In this document: positions 1 to 8,200 of the stretch, piece after piece
Position numbering within the stretch: the stretch's first letter is position 1
How the letters are laid out: the number at the start of each line of letters is the position of its first letter
Source: CAYUYM01 sp964449305
GTDB lineage: Bacteria > Bacteroidota > Ignavibacteria > SZUA-365 > CAYQST01
Direction: 5' to 3'
Assembly: GCA_964449305.1 (NCBI GenBank)
Contig: CAYUYM010000128.1
Coordinates: 1 to 10,305, forward strand
Length of the DNA stretch: 10,305 bases
The notes under the pieces: generated by a model
Databases searched by the model: none
What the model was told of the DNA's origin: nothing
Seen by the model: the letters and a program-made list of their open reading frames with translations, nothing else
Made by a program: the position numbers and the translations under genes

Positions 1-1774
1 GCGGCGTGTTGAGCCAGACGTCCACACCGGACACCATGTGCCGGGCGACGTTGATGTTGTAGTTCTCGAGGAATACCACCCGACCGAAGAAGGCGGTGTT
101 CTTCGTGTAGCCGAGGATCTGCTGGATGAACTTCTTCCCCTCGTCGTCGCGCGGGTGCGCCTTGCCTGCGAAGACGAGCTGAATGGGCCGCCGCCCGTCG
201 GTGATGAGCCCGGCGATGCGATGGAGATCGCGGAAAATGATGGGGGCGCGCTTGTAGGTGGCGAAGCGCCGGGCGAAGCCGATGGTCAGCACATCGGGGG
301 ACAGGATGGCATCCTCGTTGAGCGTGCCCCCCTGCCCGCCATGCTGGGTCTGTCGGCGCTGGACGCGGCGCACGTATTCGATGAGGTCGCGTCGCAGGCT
401 GTACCGCAGATTCCAGAGGTCCTCGTCCGAGAGCACATCCGGATCGCCGACCTGCTGCCAGAGGGCGGGATTCTTGAGGAAGTAGATCCACCGGTCGCCG
501 AGGTGTTTGTGCCAGAAGAGACGTGTGCGATGCGCCATCCATCCGAGCACATGGACGCCGTTGGTCAGATGCCCGATGGGCACCTGCGCCGGGGAGGCGA
601 CACCATAGATGTGCTGCCACATCCTCCGGCTCACGTCGCCGTGGAGCTCGCTCACCGCATTGGCATGTCGGCAGAGGCGCAGCGCGAGCACCGTCATGCA
701 GAAGGACTCCCCGGCATCGCCGGGATTCTCGCGGCCCAGGCGCAGCACGGTGTCGCTGTCCACGCCCATCGACGCGATGAAGCGTGCGAGCGTGTAGTCC
801 ATGAGGTCGGGCGTGAAACGGTCGTGCCCCGCGGGCACGGGTGTGTGCGTGGTGAAGATGCACCGCTGCCGCACCCACGCGATTGCGGCGTCCATGTCGT
901 CCCCCGCGGCGAGGCGCTCCCGCAGCAGCTCGAGCAGCAGGAAGGAGCTGTGCCCCTCGTTCAGGTGATGCACATCGGCCTCGATGCCGAGGGCGCGGAG
1001 GAAGCGCAGACCGCCGATGCCGAGGACGATCTCCTGCATGATGCGCGTGGTGCTGTCGCCTCCGTACACACGGGCGGAGATCTCGCGATGATGGAGCTCG
1101 TTCTCCGGTCGGTTCGTGTCGAGCAGGTAGATGGTTGCACGCCCCACCGCAAGCTTGTAGGCGTGAAACGTCACGGTCTGGTGGCCGATCTCCACGGATG
1201 CCACCACCGGCTCCCCGTCTGCACCGGTGACGAGTGTGGCCGGGATGCTGTCGGGATCGATGATGGGGTAGTTCTCATACTGCCAGCCGTCGACACCGAT
1301 GGTCTGCTGGAAGTAGCCCGAGCGGTAGAAGAGGCTGACACCGACGAGCGGCACGCCGAGGTCGGAAGCCGACTTCGTATGGTCGCCCGCCAGGATGCCC
1401 AGGCCGCCGGAGTATATGGGAAGCGATTCGTGGAGGCCGAACTCCGCGCTGAAATACGCCACCGTCTTCACCGACGAGTCGCGGACATTCGCGGACCACC
1501 AGGTGTCCCTGCGCGACATGTACTTGTGAAACTCGTCCAGCACGGATTCCACCTGTGCGGCAAGGTCGCGATCCAGCAGGCGCGCATGCAGTTCCTCGTG
1601 CGAGATGGAATGGAGGACGGCGACGGCGTTGTGATCCGACGACCGCCATTTGCGCTCCGAGAGCATGTGGTAGATGTCCTGGGCCCGGGGTGTCCACGTC
1701 CACCAAAGGTTGTAGGTCATCTCGTGGAGGCCCTGGATCAGGGCATCGGTCTTGCGGGAGAATTCACCGTTCAT
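1..1774 (-). CDS. glgP: Alpha-glucan (glycogen) phosphorylase, GT35 family, 3' end cut by window edge
   Basis: This cytosolic enzyme cleaves alpha-1,4-glucan with phosphate to release glucose-1-phosphate, mobilising storage glycogen or maltodextrin. The first 591 residues are present and the gene is still open at the left edge. Seen directly: an N-terminal aromatic segment (YNLWWTW, residues 21-27) typical of the DUF3417 start of the TIGR02094-type bacterial phosphorylases; EFGLHESLPIYSGGLGILAG at 111-130; HLNEGHSSF at 270-278; GFARRFATYKRA at 499-510; FAGKAHPRDDEGKKF at 535-549; and ENYNINVARHMVSGVDVWLN at 570-589. The motif that follows in the family, with the PLP-binding lysine, lies beyond the edge, so catalytic completeness cannot be judged. 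The start is firm: it is the only in-frame start codon after the upstream gene's stop, and an AAAGGA ribosome binding site sits 7 nt before it. The gene lies 18 bp downstream of the S8 protease gene, in the same frame, which suggests one transcript. Confidence 0.97.
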   Translation of the reverse strand, partial: MNGEFSRKTDALIQGLHEMTYNLWWTWTPRAQDIYHMLSERKWRSSDHNAVAVLHSISHEELHARLLDRDLAAQVESVLDEFHKYMSRRDTWWSANVRDSSVKTVAYFSAEFGLHESLPIYSGGLGILAGDHTKSASDLGVPLVGVSLFYRSGYFQQTIGVDGWQYENYPIIDPDSIPATLVTGADGEPVVASVEIGHQTVTFHAYKLAVGRATIYLLDTNRPENELHHREISARVYGGDSTTRIMQEIVLGIGGLRFLRALGIEADVHHLNEGHSSFLLLELLRERLAAGDDMDAAIAWVRQRCIFTTHTPVPAGHDRFTPDLMDYTLARFIASMGVDSDTVLRLGRENPGDAGESFCMTVLALRLCRHANAVSELHGDVSRRMWQHIYGVASPAQVPIGHLTNGVHVLGWMAHRTRLFWHKHLGDRWIYFLKNPALWQQVGDPDVLSDEDLWNLRYSLRRDLIEYVRRVQRRQTQHGGQGGTLNEDAILSPDVLTIGFARRFATYKRAPIIFRDLHRIAGLITDGRRPIQLVFAGKAHPRDDEGKKFIQQILGYTKNTAFFGRVVFLENYNINVARHMVSGVDVWLNTP

Positions 1775-1781
1775 ATGGAGA

Positions 1782-1787
1782 TCCTTT
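1782..1787 (-). promoter_or_regulatory. Ribosome binding site of glgP
   Basis: AAAGGA on the minus strand lies 7 nt upstream of the glgP ATG, inside the 18-bp gap after the protease stop codon. It fixes the glgP start and shows that the phosphorylase has its own translation signal within the shared transcript. Confidence 0.75.
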
Positions 1788-1792
1788 GTGTC

Positions 1793-4687
1793 CTAGTCGA
1801 TGATGTGAAGTGTAAGCGTGCGGGCCGCTCCACCCGTGGTCAGCCTGCAAAGATACACGCCGGCGGGCAAAGTCCGAATGTCGAGCGCCTGCGTGCGCAT
1901 GCCCTGCGCCGAGGCGGGGGCCTCGATGTGCAGTACGCGGACACCGAGGGCGTTCCAGATCCCGATGGCCACGGGACGATACGCATCACACCGGAAACTC
2001 ACCCAGGCCGTCCCCCGCCCCGTACGGCTGCACGGGTTGGGCCAGAGCGCGTCCACCGCAAGCCCGTCTGGCGCGGCTGCGGTTGCATCGGTTCCCACCA
2101 CGACAGACGAGCGGTAGTGGTCGATGGCGCCGCGCACGGATTCCTTCAGATCCCCGAGCGAAGTCCCCAGTACATGACCGAAGACGAAGATGCCGGTTTG
2201 ATTGGGCGCGATGGTCTGCGGTGGCGCGGTGAGGACGAAGCCGACGCTGCCGCCGGGGCAGGTTGGGTTGCCCTTGTAGGACGACATCGCAAGCCACTTC
2301 TCGGCCGCGGTGAAGCCGTCGTAGGTGCCGAAGGGATTTCCCGCCGCGGCCTGGTCGTTGTTGAAGGCCCAGAAGCCCGGCCGTGTCACCGGCTGTGTGG
2401 AATCGGGAACGACGAAGGAGGCGAACATCGGCTGCCGGGATTTCGTGACAGTGAAGGCGTTGAGTGTCGAGTCGTAGTACACGTTGCCCGAATAGTAGCG
2501 CGGGTATCCGCCATAGTCCATGAACAGCCCGCAGCGGAGGTTGCTGAGCGGAGCGCTGCCGGTGTTGTGCACCTTGTAGATGCTGTAGAGCACGTTGACG
2601 ATTCCGTCGGGCGAGGGATCGAGCACCTCATTCACCACCTCCACGGAGAGGCGGCGGGCCGAGTCCGCGCGCGCGTCATCGAAGCGCGTGACGGCGGCAG
2701 GGAATCTCCCGATGGTTGTGAGGGCGACGGCGTCGAGCGTGCGGAAGTCGGTGTTGCGGGCGAGAAAGTTCGCCTCATCCCGAGCCACGTCCACGATATG
2801 CGCCTGGTCGGTGGCGAGCATGAGAGCGCCCTGGAAGAAGTCGGTGGGAGCGTCGAGGTACTGCATGCCCGTGCCCATGAGGTTGTCGGGATAGTCGAGG
2901 AAGCCGATCGTCCCGCTCGCCTGAACACCGAGGGTGAAATCGTTGTTCGTGATGCTGTTCCACGAGGGGTTGACCGTGACCTGGACGAAGTCGAAATCCT
3001 GATATGCACCGGAGCTGAAGTCGACACGGAAGATCACGACAGCATCGTAGACGGTGGATTTCGCGATGCGGAAGACAAATGGTTGGAAGGCTGTGCCTGC
3101 ATCGGCATCGGCGGGGATGGCGTTGATGGAGACGGTGCGGGTGATGAGTTCCACCGTGGAGGCGTTGGTCACCGGTTCCAGCGTGAGGGTGACCTTGTCA
3201 GGAGTCGCGGCGAGGTGGTTGTGGACATTGACCGTGAGCTCGATCTCCTCGCCCTGATCCAGGCGGCCGTCGCTGTTGGGATCCTGCACGAAGAAGGATG
3301 TGATGCGCACGGAAGGAGTCGGAGGATCGGTGAGGGCGCGAAGCGCGTTGATGCGCCCCCTGCCGGCGAAGCGGACACGCTTGGGATTCTGCGCGTCGAT
3401 GTTGTCGCAGGTGACGCGAATGCGTTCACGGATCATGGCCGGCGTGTAGGCCGGGAAGTGCGAGGCGACGAGTCCTGCCAACCCGGATGCGAGCGGAGCC
3501 GCGGCCGACGTGGCGCCGAAGCCGCCGTAGCCTCCGGAGATGCTCGTGGTGAGTGCACCGTCACCCGGGCAGACCACGTCCACATCGGGTCCATACGTGG
3601 CACCGGTATTGATGATGTCGTTGGCGTTGCACACGGTGGCATCGAGCACATTCGGGAAGGATGCGGGGTAGAACGGGACGATGTTGCCGTTGTTGCCCGC
3701 GCCGCCCACGATGAGCGTGCCGCGCGATGTGGCGAGATCCACCATGTCCTTCATGGTCTGGCTGAAGCCGGTGGAGCCCCACGATGCATTGAGCACCTTG
3801 CAGCCCATGCGGGAGGCGTAGTCCATGGCCTGGAGGCCCCAGGCGAGGTTGCCACCGCCGTCGGCGCCGATCTTGATGGGGAGGATCCTGCACGAATGCC
3901 CGATGGACGCGATGCCGATGTGATTGTTGGTGGCCGCGGCGGCGAGGCCGGCGACGGAGGTGCCATGCCCGCCCGATGCACTGCGTGTGTCGTTGTCGGG
4001 CGTGGTGTTGTTGGCGCCACCGAAGTCCCATCCATGCCAGTCATCCACCAGGCCGTTGGCATCGTCGTCCACGCCGTTGCTCCGCTTGGAGCGGCCCTGC
4101 CCGTCGGTGCCATTCTCGCCGGGGTTGATCCAGATGTTGGGCTCGAGGTCGGGATGATCCCATTTGATGTCGGTGTCGGCCACACCGATGACGATCTGCG
4201 GATCGCCGGTGGTGATGTCCCACGCCTCTGCGGCCTTGACAAGCGTGAGAAAGGCCTGCTGGCCGAAGAGCGAATCGTCGGGCACCGCTGTCGGACCGAG
4301 GGGGGGGCAGGTGTACCACGGTTCGGCATATTCCACGCCGTCGACGGTGGCGAGGCGTGCGCAGAGGGAGCGTGGATCGCTGGCTGCCGCGAAGGAGACG
4401 ATCATGACGCGCGACAGGACGGCCTCAAGGTGCTGCGTCTCTGCGCTGCGGGGTGCGGCGGAGGCGGCATGGTCGACGGGGAGGAGCAGGGGTTTGATCG
4501 AAGTGATCCCGAGCTCCGGTACAACCGCGGCGAGGCGGGTGCCAAGGGCGGATGCTCCTGTGGCCATGGCCGCCGGGGAGAAACGGACAAGGGCGACGCC
4601 GGGAAGGACGGCATCTCCGGTCTGCGACTGACTCGGGACGGAGACGAACAGAACCAGGACGGCGAAGAGGGCGACGAGTGCTTTCAT
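1793..4687 (-). CDS. Secreted subtilisin-like (S8) serine protease with type IX secretion sorting domain
   Basis: This is a predicted extracellular or surface serine endopeptidase of 964 residues. Domains: signal peptide at 1-22 (MKALVALFAV start, hydrophobic to about residue 17); a prodomain to about 150, including DGVEYAEPWY at 116-125; the S8 catalytic domain at about 150-455; a beta-sandwich-like region at 458-573 that opens with a calcium-loop-like DPNSDGRLDQGE (469-480); an unassigned region at 574-866; and a C-terminal type IX sorting domain at 877-964 (ALWPNPC, then LPAGVYLCRL). The catalytic triad is visible as Asp171 (ADTDI), His241 (GGHGTSVAG) and Ser394 (GATSAAAP), with oxyanion Asn332 (GAGNN). 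The usual D-T-G around the aspartate is D-T-D here. An NGVDDDANGLVDDWHGWDF segment (204-222) resembles the calcium-rich insert of related Bacteroidota subtilases. I chose the start at 4687 because it gives a clean signal peptide; an in-frame ATG at 4807 would bury it behind 40 unlikely residues. No clear Shine-Dalgarno precedes 4687. The gene is first in a likely operon with glgP. The substrate is unknown. Confidence 0.93.
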   Translation of the reverse strand: MKALVALFAVLVLFVSVPSQSQTGDAVLPGVALVRFSPAAMATGASALGTRLAAVVPELGITSIKPLLLPVDHAASAAPRSAETQHLEAVLSRVMIVSFAAASDPRSLCARLATVDGVEYAEPWYTCPPLGPTAVPDDSLFGQQAFLTLVKAAEAWDITTGDPQIVIGVADTDIKWDHPDLEPNIWINPGENGTDGQGRSKRSNGVDDDANGLVDDWHGWDFGGANNTTPDNDTRSASGGHGTSVAGLAAAATNNHIGIASIGHSCRILPIKIGADGGGNLAWGLQAMDYASRMGCKVLNASWGSTGFSQTMKDMVDLATSRGTLIVGGAGNNGNIVPFYPASFPNVLDATVCNANDIINTGATYGPDVDVVCPGDGALTTSISGGYGGFGATSAAAPLASGLAGLVASHFPAYTPAMIRERIRVTCDNIDAQNPKRVRFAGRGRINALRALTDPPTPSVRITSFFVQDPNSDGRLDQGEEIELTVNVHNHLAATPDKVTLTLEPVTNASTVELITRTVSINAIPADADAGTAFQPFVFRIAKSTVYDAVVIFRVDFSSGAYQDFDFVQVTVNPSWNSITNNDFTLGVQASGTIGFLDYPDNLMGTGMQYLDAPTDFFQGALMLATDQAHIVDVARDEANFLARNTDFRTLDAVALTTIGRFPAAVTRFDDARADSARRLSVEVVNEVLDPSPDGIVNVLYSIYKVHNTGSAPLSNLRCGLFMDYGGYPRYYSGNVYYDSTLNAFTVTKSRQPMFASFVVPDSTQPVTRPGFWAFNNDQAAAGNPFGTYDGFTAAEKWLAMSSYKGNPTCPGGSVGFVLTAPPQTIAPNQTGIFVFGHVLGTSLGDLKESVRGAIDHYRSSVVVGTDATAAAPDGLAVDALWPNPCSRTGRGTAWVSFRCDAYRPVAIGIWNALGVRVLHIEAPASAQGMRTQALDIRTLPAGVYLCRLTTGGAARTLTLHIID

Positions 4688-4871
4688 GGTGTGGACCGTG
4701 AATGTGTGCGAGGGGTTGTGCGGCGAAGCGCCGGGATGCGGACAACAGCGACCGCGTTTGGAAGCGAAAAGTACGAAAATTGCGGAATCCCGCCCGCATG
4801 CCGGCACGTCACCTTCAGCGAGTCACGCCTTCCGATTCGCAACAGACTGCACGTCTGAACACTCCCGTCCG

Positions 4872-4896
4872 CCTGCCATCAGCGCTGCCTGGCAGG
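4872..4896. promoter_or_regulatory. Inverted repeat, 7-bp perfect arms with 11-nt loop, followed by a T-rich tract
   Basis: CCTGCCA (4872-4878) pairs perfectly with TGGCAGG (4890-4896). The T-rich stretch AATTTCTTTTTCC follows on the plus strand. A hairpin plus T tract looks like an intrinsic terminator read rightward, but no plus-strand gene lies upstream to terminate. It could block antisense transcription or act as a protein binding site just upstream of the candidate rightward promoter. The stem is short, so function is uncertain. Confidence 0.35.
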
Positions 4897-4913
4897 AATT
4901 TCTTTTTCCGCTT

Positions 4914-4946
4914 CTTGCTTCATCAGGAACCTCGTCTTATTTTTTG
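4914..4946 (+). promoter_or_regulatory. Candidate Bacteroidota-type promoter for the large surface-protein gene
   Basis: CTTG at 4914-4917 is followed after 20 nt by TATTTTTTG at 4938-4946. The Bacteroidota housekeeping promoter consensus is a TTTG-like -33 element and TAnnTTTG at -7, about 17-23 nt apart. The spacing fits, but the -33 element has one mismatch and the -7 element has one extra T. If used, it would leave a leader of roughly 250 nt before the ATG at 5207. This is inference from pattern only. Confidence 0.25.
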
Positions 4947-5107
4947 CAGTCAATGTCAGCCCCGCATTTCAATCCTGATTGAAGTCCTGCCTCACCTGCC
5001 AGCGACCGCCTGACCACTCTCAGTTTCATCCGCACATCTTCGGCGACGCCCCAGTCGTTTCCTTTTCCCAATGAGCACAGGGCCAGCCAAGGTGTGGTCC
5101 CCGCACC

Positions 5108-5121
5108 TGCATGATCATGCA
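5108..5121. promoter_or_regulatory. Perfect 14-bp palindrome, operator-like
   Basis: TGCATGATCATGCA is its own reverse complement over all 14 bases and lies 85 bp before the rightward start codon. A smaller perfect palindrome, CTCATGAG (5124-5131), follows with its centre 13 bp further on. Perfect dyads in divergent intergenic DNA often bind dimeric regulators, but I do not recognise a regulator family and no regulator gene is in the window. The palindrome may also lie in the mRNA leader. Confidence 0.3.
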
Positions 5122-5196
5122 CCCTCATGAGCGTTCCACGCCTGCGAGCCGTGTCTCGATTCCCCCAGACGCACCTTCCATTTCATAGAAACACCC

Positions 5197-5200
5197 GGAG
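5197..5200 (+). promoter_or_regulatory. Ribosome binding site of the large surface-protein gene
   Basis: GGAG sits 6 nt before the ATG at 5207 and selects that start over a second in-frame ATG four codons later. The resulting N-terminus is a textbook signal peptide, which supports the choice. Confidence 0.65.
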
Positions 5201-5206
5201 AACATC

Positions 5207-8200
5207 ATGAATCGCAGAATGACCCTGAGCCTTCTCGCATTGCTCATCATCGGTCTGTCGGGGCTGCCAGGATTTGCGCATCAGGCGGCGCGATCCTCCC
5301 TGAGCCTCGAAGCGGCGGAATGGGACAACGACCTCACGTCAGTCGGGCCGGGATCGACGGCCGCAGCTCCCACAGCGCCGCCGACAGCCAACGGTGCCAT
5401 CCCTTCATCCACCGCCTTGCCGGCCATGGTCGGCTTCCCACCGATTCTGTCCGGCATCGAGACAACGAACGCGTTGTACTTCCAGCCTGGACCGGCGATC
5501 ACCGTGACAAGCACTCTTGCATGCTCGCAAAATGCCGGCACCAACTGGACCGGCGCCACCGTCTCCATCACTTCAGGGTTTGTGGTGTACGAGGACTATC
5601 TGGCGTTCATCGCACAAAATGGAATCACGGGAAGCTATGACTTGTTGACCGGCGTGCTGACGTTGTCCGGATCGGCCAGCATCGCCAGTTATCAGACAGC
5701 GCTGCGCTCGATCACCTATAGCCATCTCAATTCGTTGGGCGGTGCCGCGAACACCGGAACCCGTGTCATCTCCTTTCATGCAACAGACGGGACTCTGACC
5801 TCCGGAACGGTGTCGCGCTCAGTGGTCTTTCCCGGCCTGCCCAGCGTGACGACCGCATCGGTGACCGGAACCAACGGCACCACCGCAAGCTGCGGTGGCG
5901 AGGTGACCAGCGAGAACCTCAGCACGGTGACAATACGGGGCGTTTGTTGGAGCACATCGAGCTCACCGACCACGGCAGATTCCACGACCTCGGATGGCAG
6001 CGGCATCGGCACATTCGCGAGCTCTCTGACCGGGTTGACGATTGGGGCCACCTATCATGTGCGTGCGTATGCAACCAACGCGGTGGGAACAAGCTACGGC
6101 GACGATGTGACGTTCGTGGCGGATTATTGCACCCCGCCAGGAGAATATTCGGCCTGTCTGTCCGGGATCACCGAAGTGTCCACATCTGGATGTGTGTCGA
6201 ATTTCACCAACAGCAGTGGTTGTACGACCCTCACCTACACCAACTATTCATCCTCCCAGTCCGTGACCCAGGTGGCATCAGGAAACGTCACGATGAATTT
6301 CCAGTCATCGGGCCCAAGCCTTTGGGCCGTATGGGTCGATTGGGATGATGATGGAGTCTTTGGAGCTGGAGATCTCGTGATTTCCGGAACGAACGGAACA
6401 AGCACGTATTCCAGCTCTTTCAGCGTGCCTGCTGGAGCTGTGGAAGGCCCACACCGAATACGCGTACGGAATGAGGTTGTCGGATTCGGGACTCTCACCA
6501 ATCCCTGTGCACCCCTCTATGGCGGGGAAGCGGAAGATTACACCCTCGTTGTGCCGGGGCTCCCCACGGTGACAACGGCGGACATCACCGACATCTCCGG
6601 CTCGACCGCGACATGTGGAGGGACAGTGACCGATGAGAACCATGCGTCAGTGACGGCACGTGGGATCTGCTGGAACACGACAGGGAGTCCGACGCTCAGC
6701 GATTCGTCCACATCAGATGGATCGGGAGCCGGGGTCTTCACTAGCTCGCTCACCGGTTTGAGCGCGGGAGTCATGTATCATGTCCGCGCGTATGCAACCA
6801 ACGGCGCAGGTACGAGCTACGGTGCAGAACAGACATTCACCGCGGGCTACTGTGTTCCACCTGTGTCGCAATATCCGAACTATTTGTGCGTTTACTCTGT
6901 CACCACTCAGGGCGGCATCGCGAATTTCTCAAACGTCACCGATTGTGCCGCCACATCATATGCCGACTACAGTGCATCGCTGTTCGCGACACAGACCGCT
7001 GGAAACCTGCTCCAAATGTGGCTGCTGTACGATGGGTTGGGGGATGGGACGGTCTGGGGTGTCTGGATTGATTTCGACAACGATGGCAGCTTTGAGACCA
7101 CGGAAAAGGTGATCACGGCGGACAGCAACCCTTTTTACTCTGGCGTCTGTTCCGGTTTCACCGTGCCCCTCACTGCCTCCCCCGGAACCTACAGGATGCG
7201 TGTGCGTATTGGTATGGCCGGTGGTTCCCCATTCGATGCATGTGAAGCACTGGAATTGGGCGAGACGGAGGACTACACCTTCATTGTGCCTGGACCTCCC
7301 ACGGTGACGACGACGGATGTCACATCCATCTCTGGAAGCACCGCAATCTGTGGAGGAACGGTGTCCGATGACAACCATGCGCCCGTGACCGTTCGTGGCG
7401 TTTGCTGGAACACGAGCGGCGATCCGACAATCAGTGATCCAAAAACCACGGACGGCACGGGGTCGGGGATCTTTCCCAGCTCGCTCACCGGATTGACGCT
7501 GGGCGTGACGTATCACGTGCGCGCCTATGCGACCAACGCCGCAGGTACGAGCTATGGCACGGAGCAGACCTTCACCGCGGACTTCTGCACACCGACCGCG
7601 TCGTTGTCCGCATGCGCAGCAGGAATTGTCAAGGTGTCCACATCAGGAGGCACGTCGAATTTCACCAACACCAGCACCTGTTCCGTGACATCATACACCG
7701 ACTATTCGACGACGGATTCTGTGACGCAGGCAGCATCCGGCGCCGTCACCATGAACTTCGAGTCAACGGACACGAGCACCTGGGGAGTGTGGATCGATTG
7801 GGATGATGATGGAGTGTTCGAGATCTCGGAGAAAATGATCACCGGGACAGCCGTTGCCTTGAGCCATTCCGACTCGTTCATCGTGCCATCGGGCGCAGCG
7901 CAGGGCCCCCACCGTATGCGTGTCAGGAATGACGTGGCCATTGCCGGCGCTCCCACCGACCCCTGCGCACAGCTTCAGGGTGGTGAGACGGAGGATTACA
8001 CCTTTGTTGTGGGCGATCCCGTGCCACCGGATCCCACCTCCATCACGGTCAATCCCACGTCGATCTGCAACGGAGGAGAGACCCAACTGACGGCCAACGG
8101 TGTGGTAGGCACGGTGTACTGGTATACCGGAAGCTGTGGAGGGACGGAGCTCACAAGCGCACGTGGCGTGAATCCCATCACCGTGTCTCCGACAGCAACC

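Larger units (their letters stand above)
4688..5206. other. Divergent intergenic region (519 bp), no convincing gene
   Basis: This is the shared upstream region of the protease-glgP unit (leftward) and the large surface-protein gene (rightward). Small open frames on both strands lack a ribosome binding site and any recognisable protein pattern, so I call none. The middle (about 4897-4960) is noticeably T-rich compared with the surrounding GC-rich sequence. The region holds an inverted repeat (4872-4896), a promoter-like pair (4914-4946) and a perfect palindrome (5108-5121), each listed separately. As the genes diverge, the promoters of both units must lie here or slightly inside the genes. 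Confidence 0.8.

Noticed and set aside
4766..4773. TACTTTTC as a -7 promoter element for the protease gene
   Set aside because: It resembles TAnnTTTG with one mismatch, but no TTG-like -33 element lies at the right distance, so I do not call it.
4688..4807. Start of the protease at the upstream ATG (4807)
   Set aside because: The extra 40 residues are Cys/His/Pro-rich with no family likeness and would hide the clear signal peptide beginning at 4687.
38..4858. A 1,606-residue plus-strand open frame as a real gene
   Set aside because: It runs exactly in register opposite two well-supported minus-strand genes, has no ribosome binding site, starts inside glgP, and shows no protein family pattern. 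It is a by-product of codon avoidance.
4686..5128. Small open frames in the intergenic region (4686-4982, 4702-5013, and 4937-5128 on the minus strand)
   Set aside because: None has a ribosome binding site or recognisable protein features; the composition looks like non-coding DNA.
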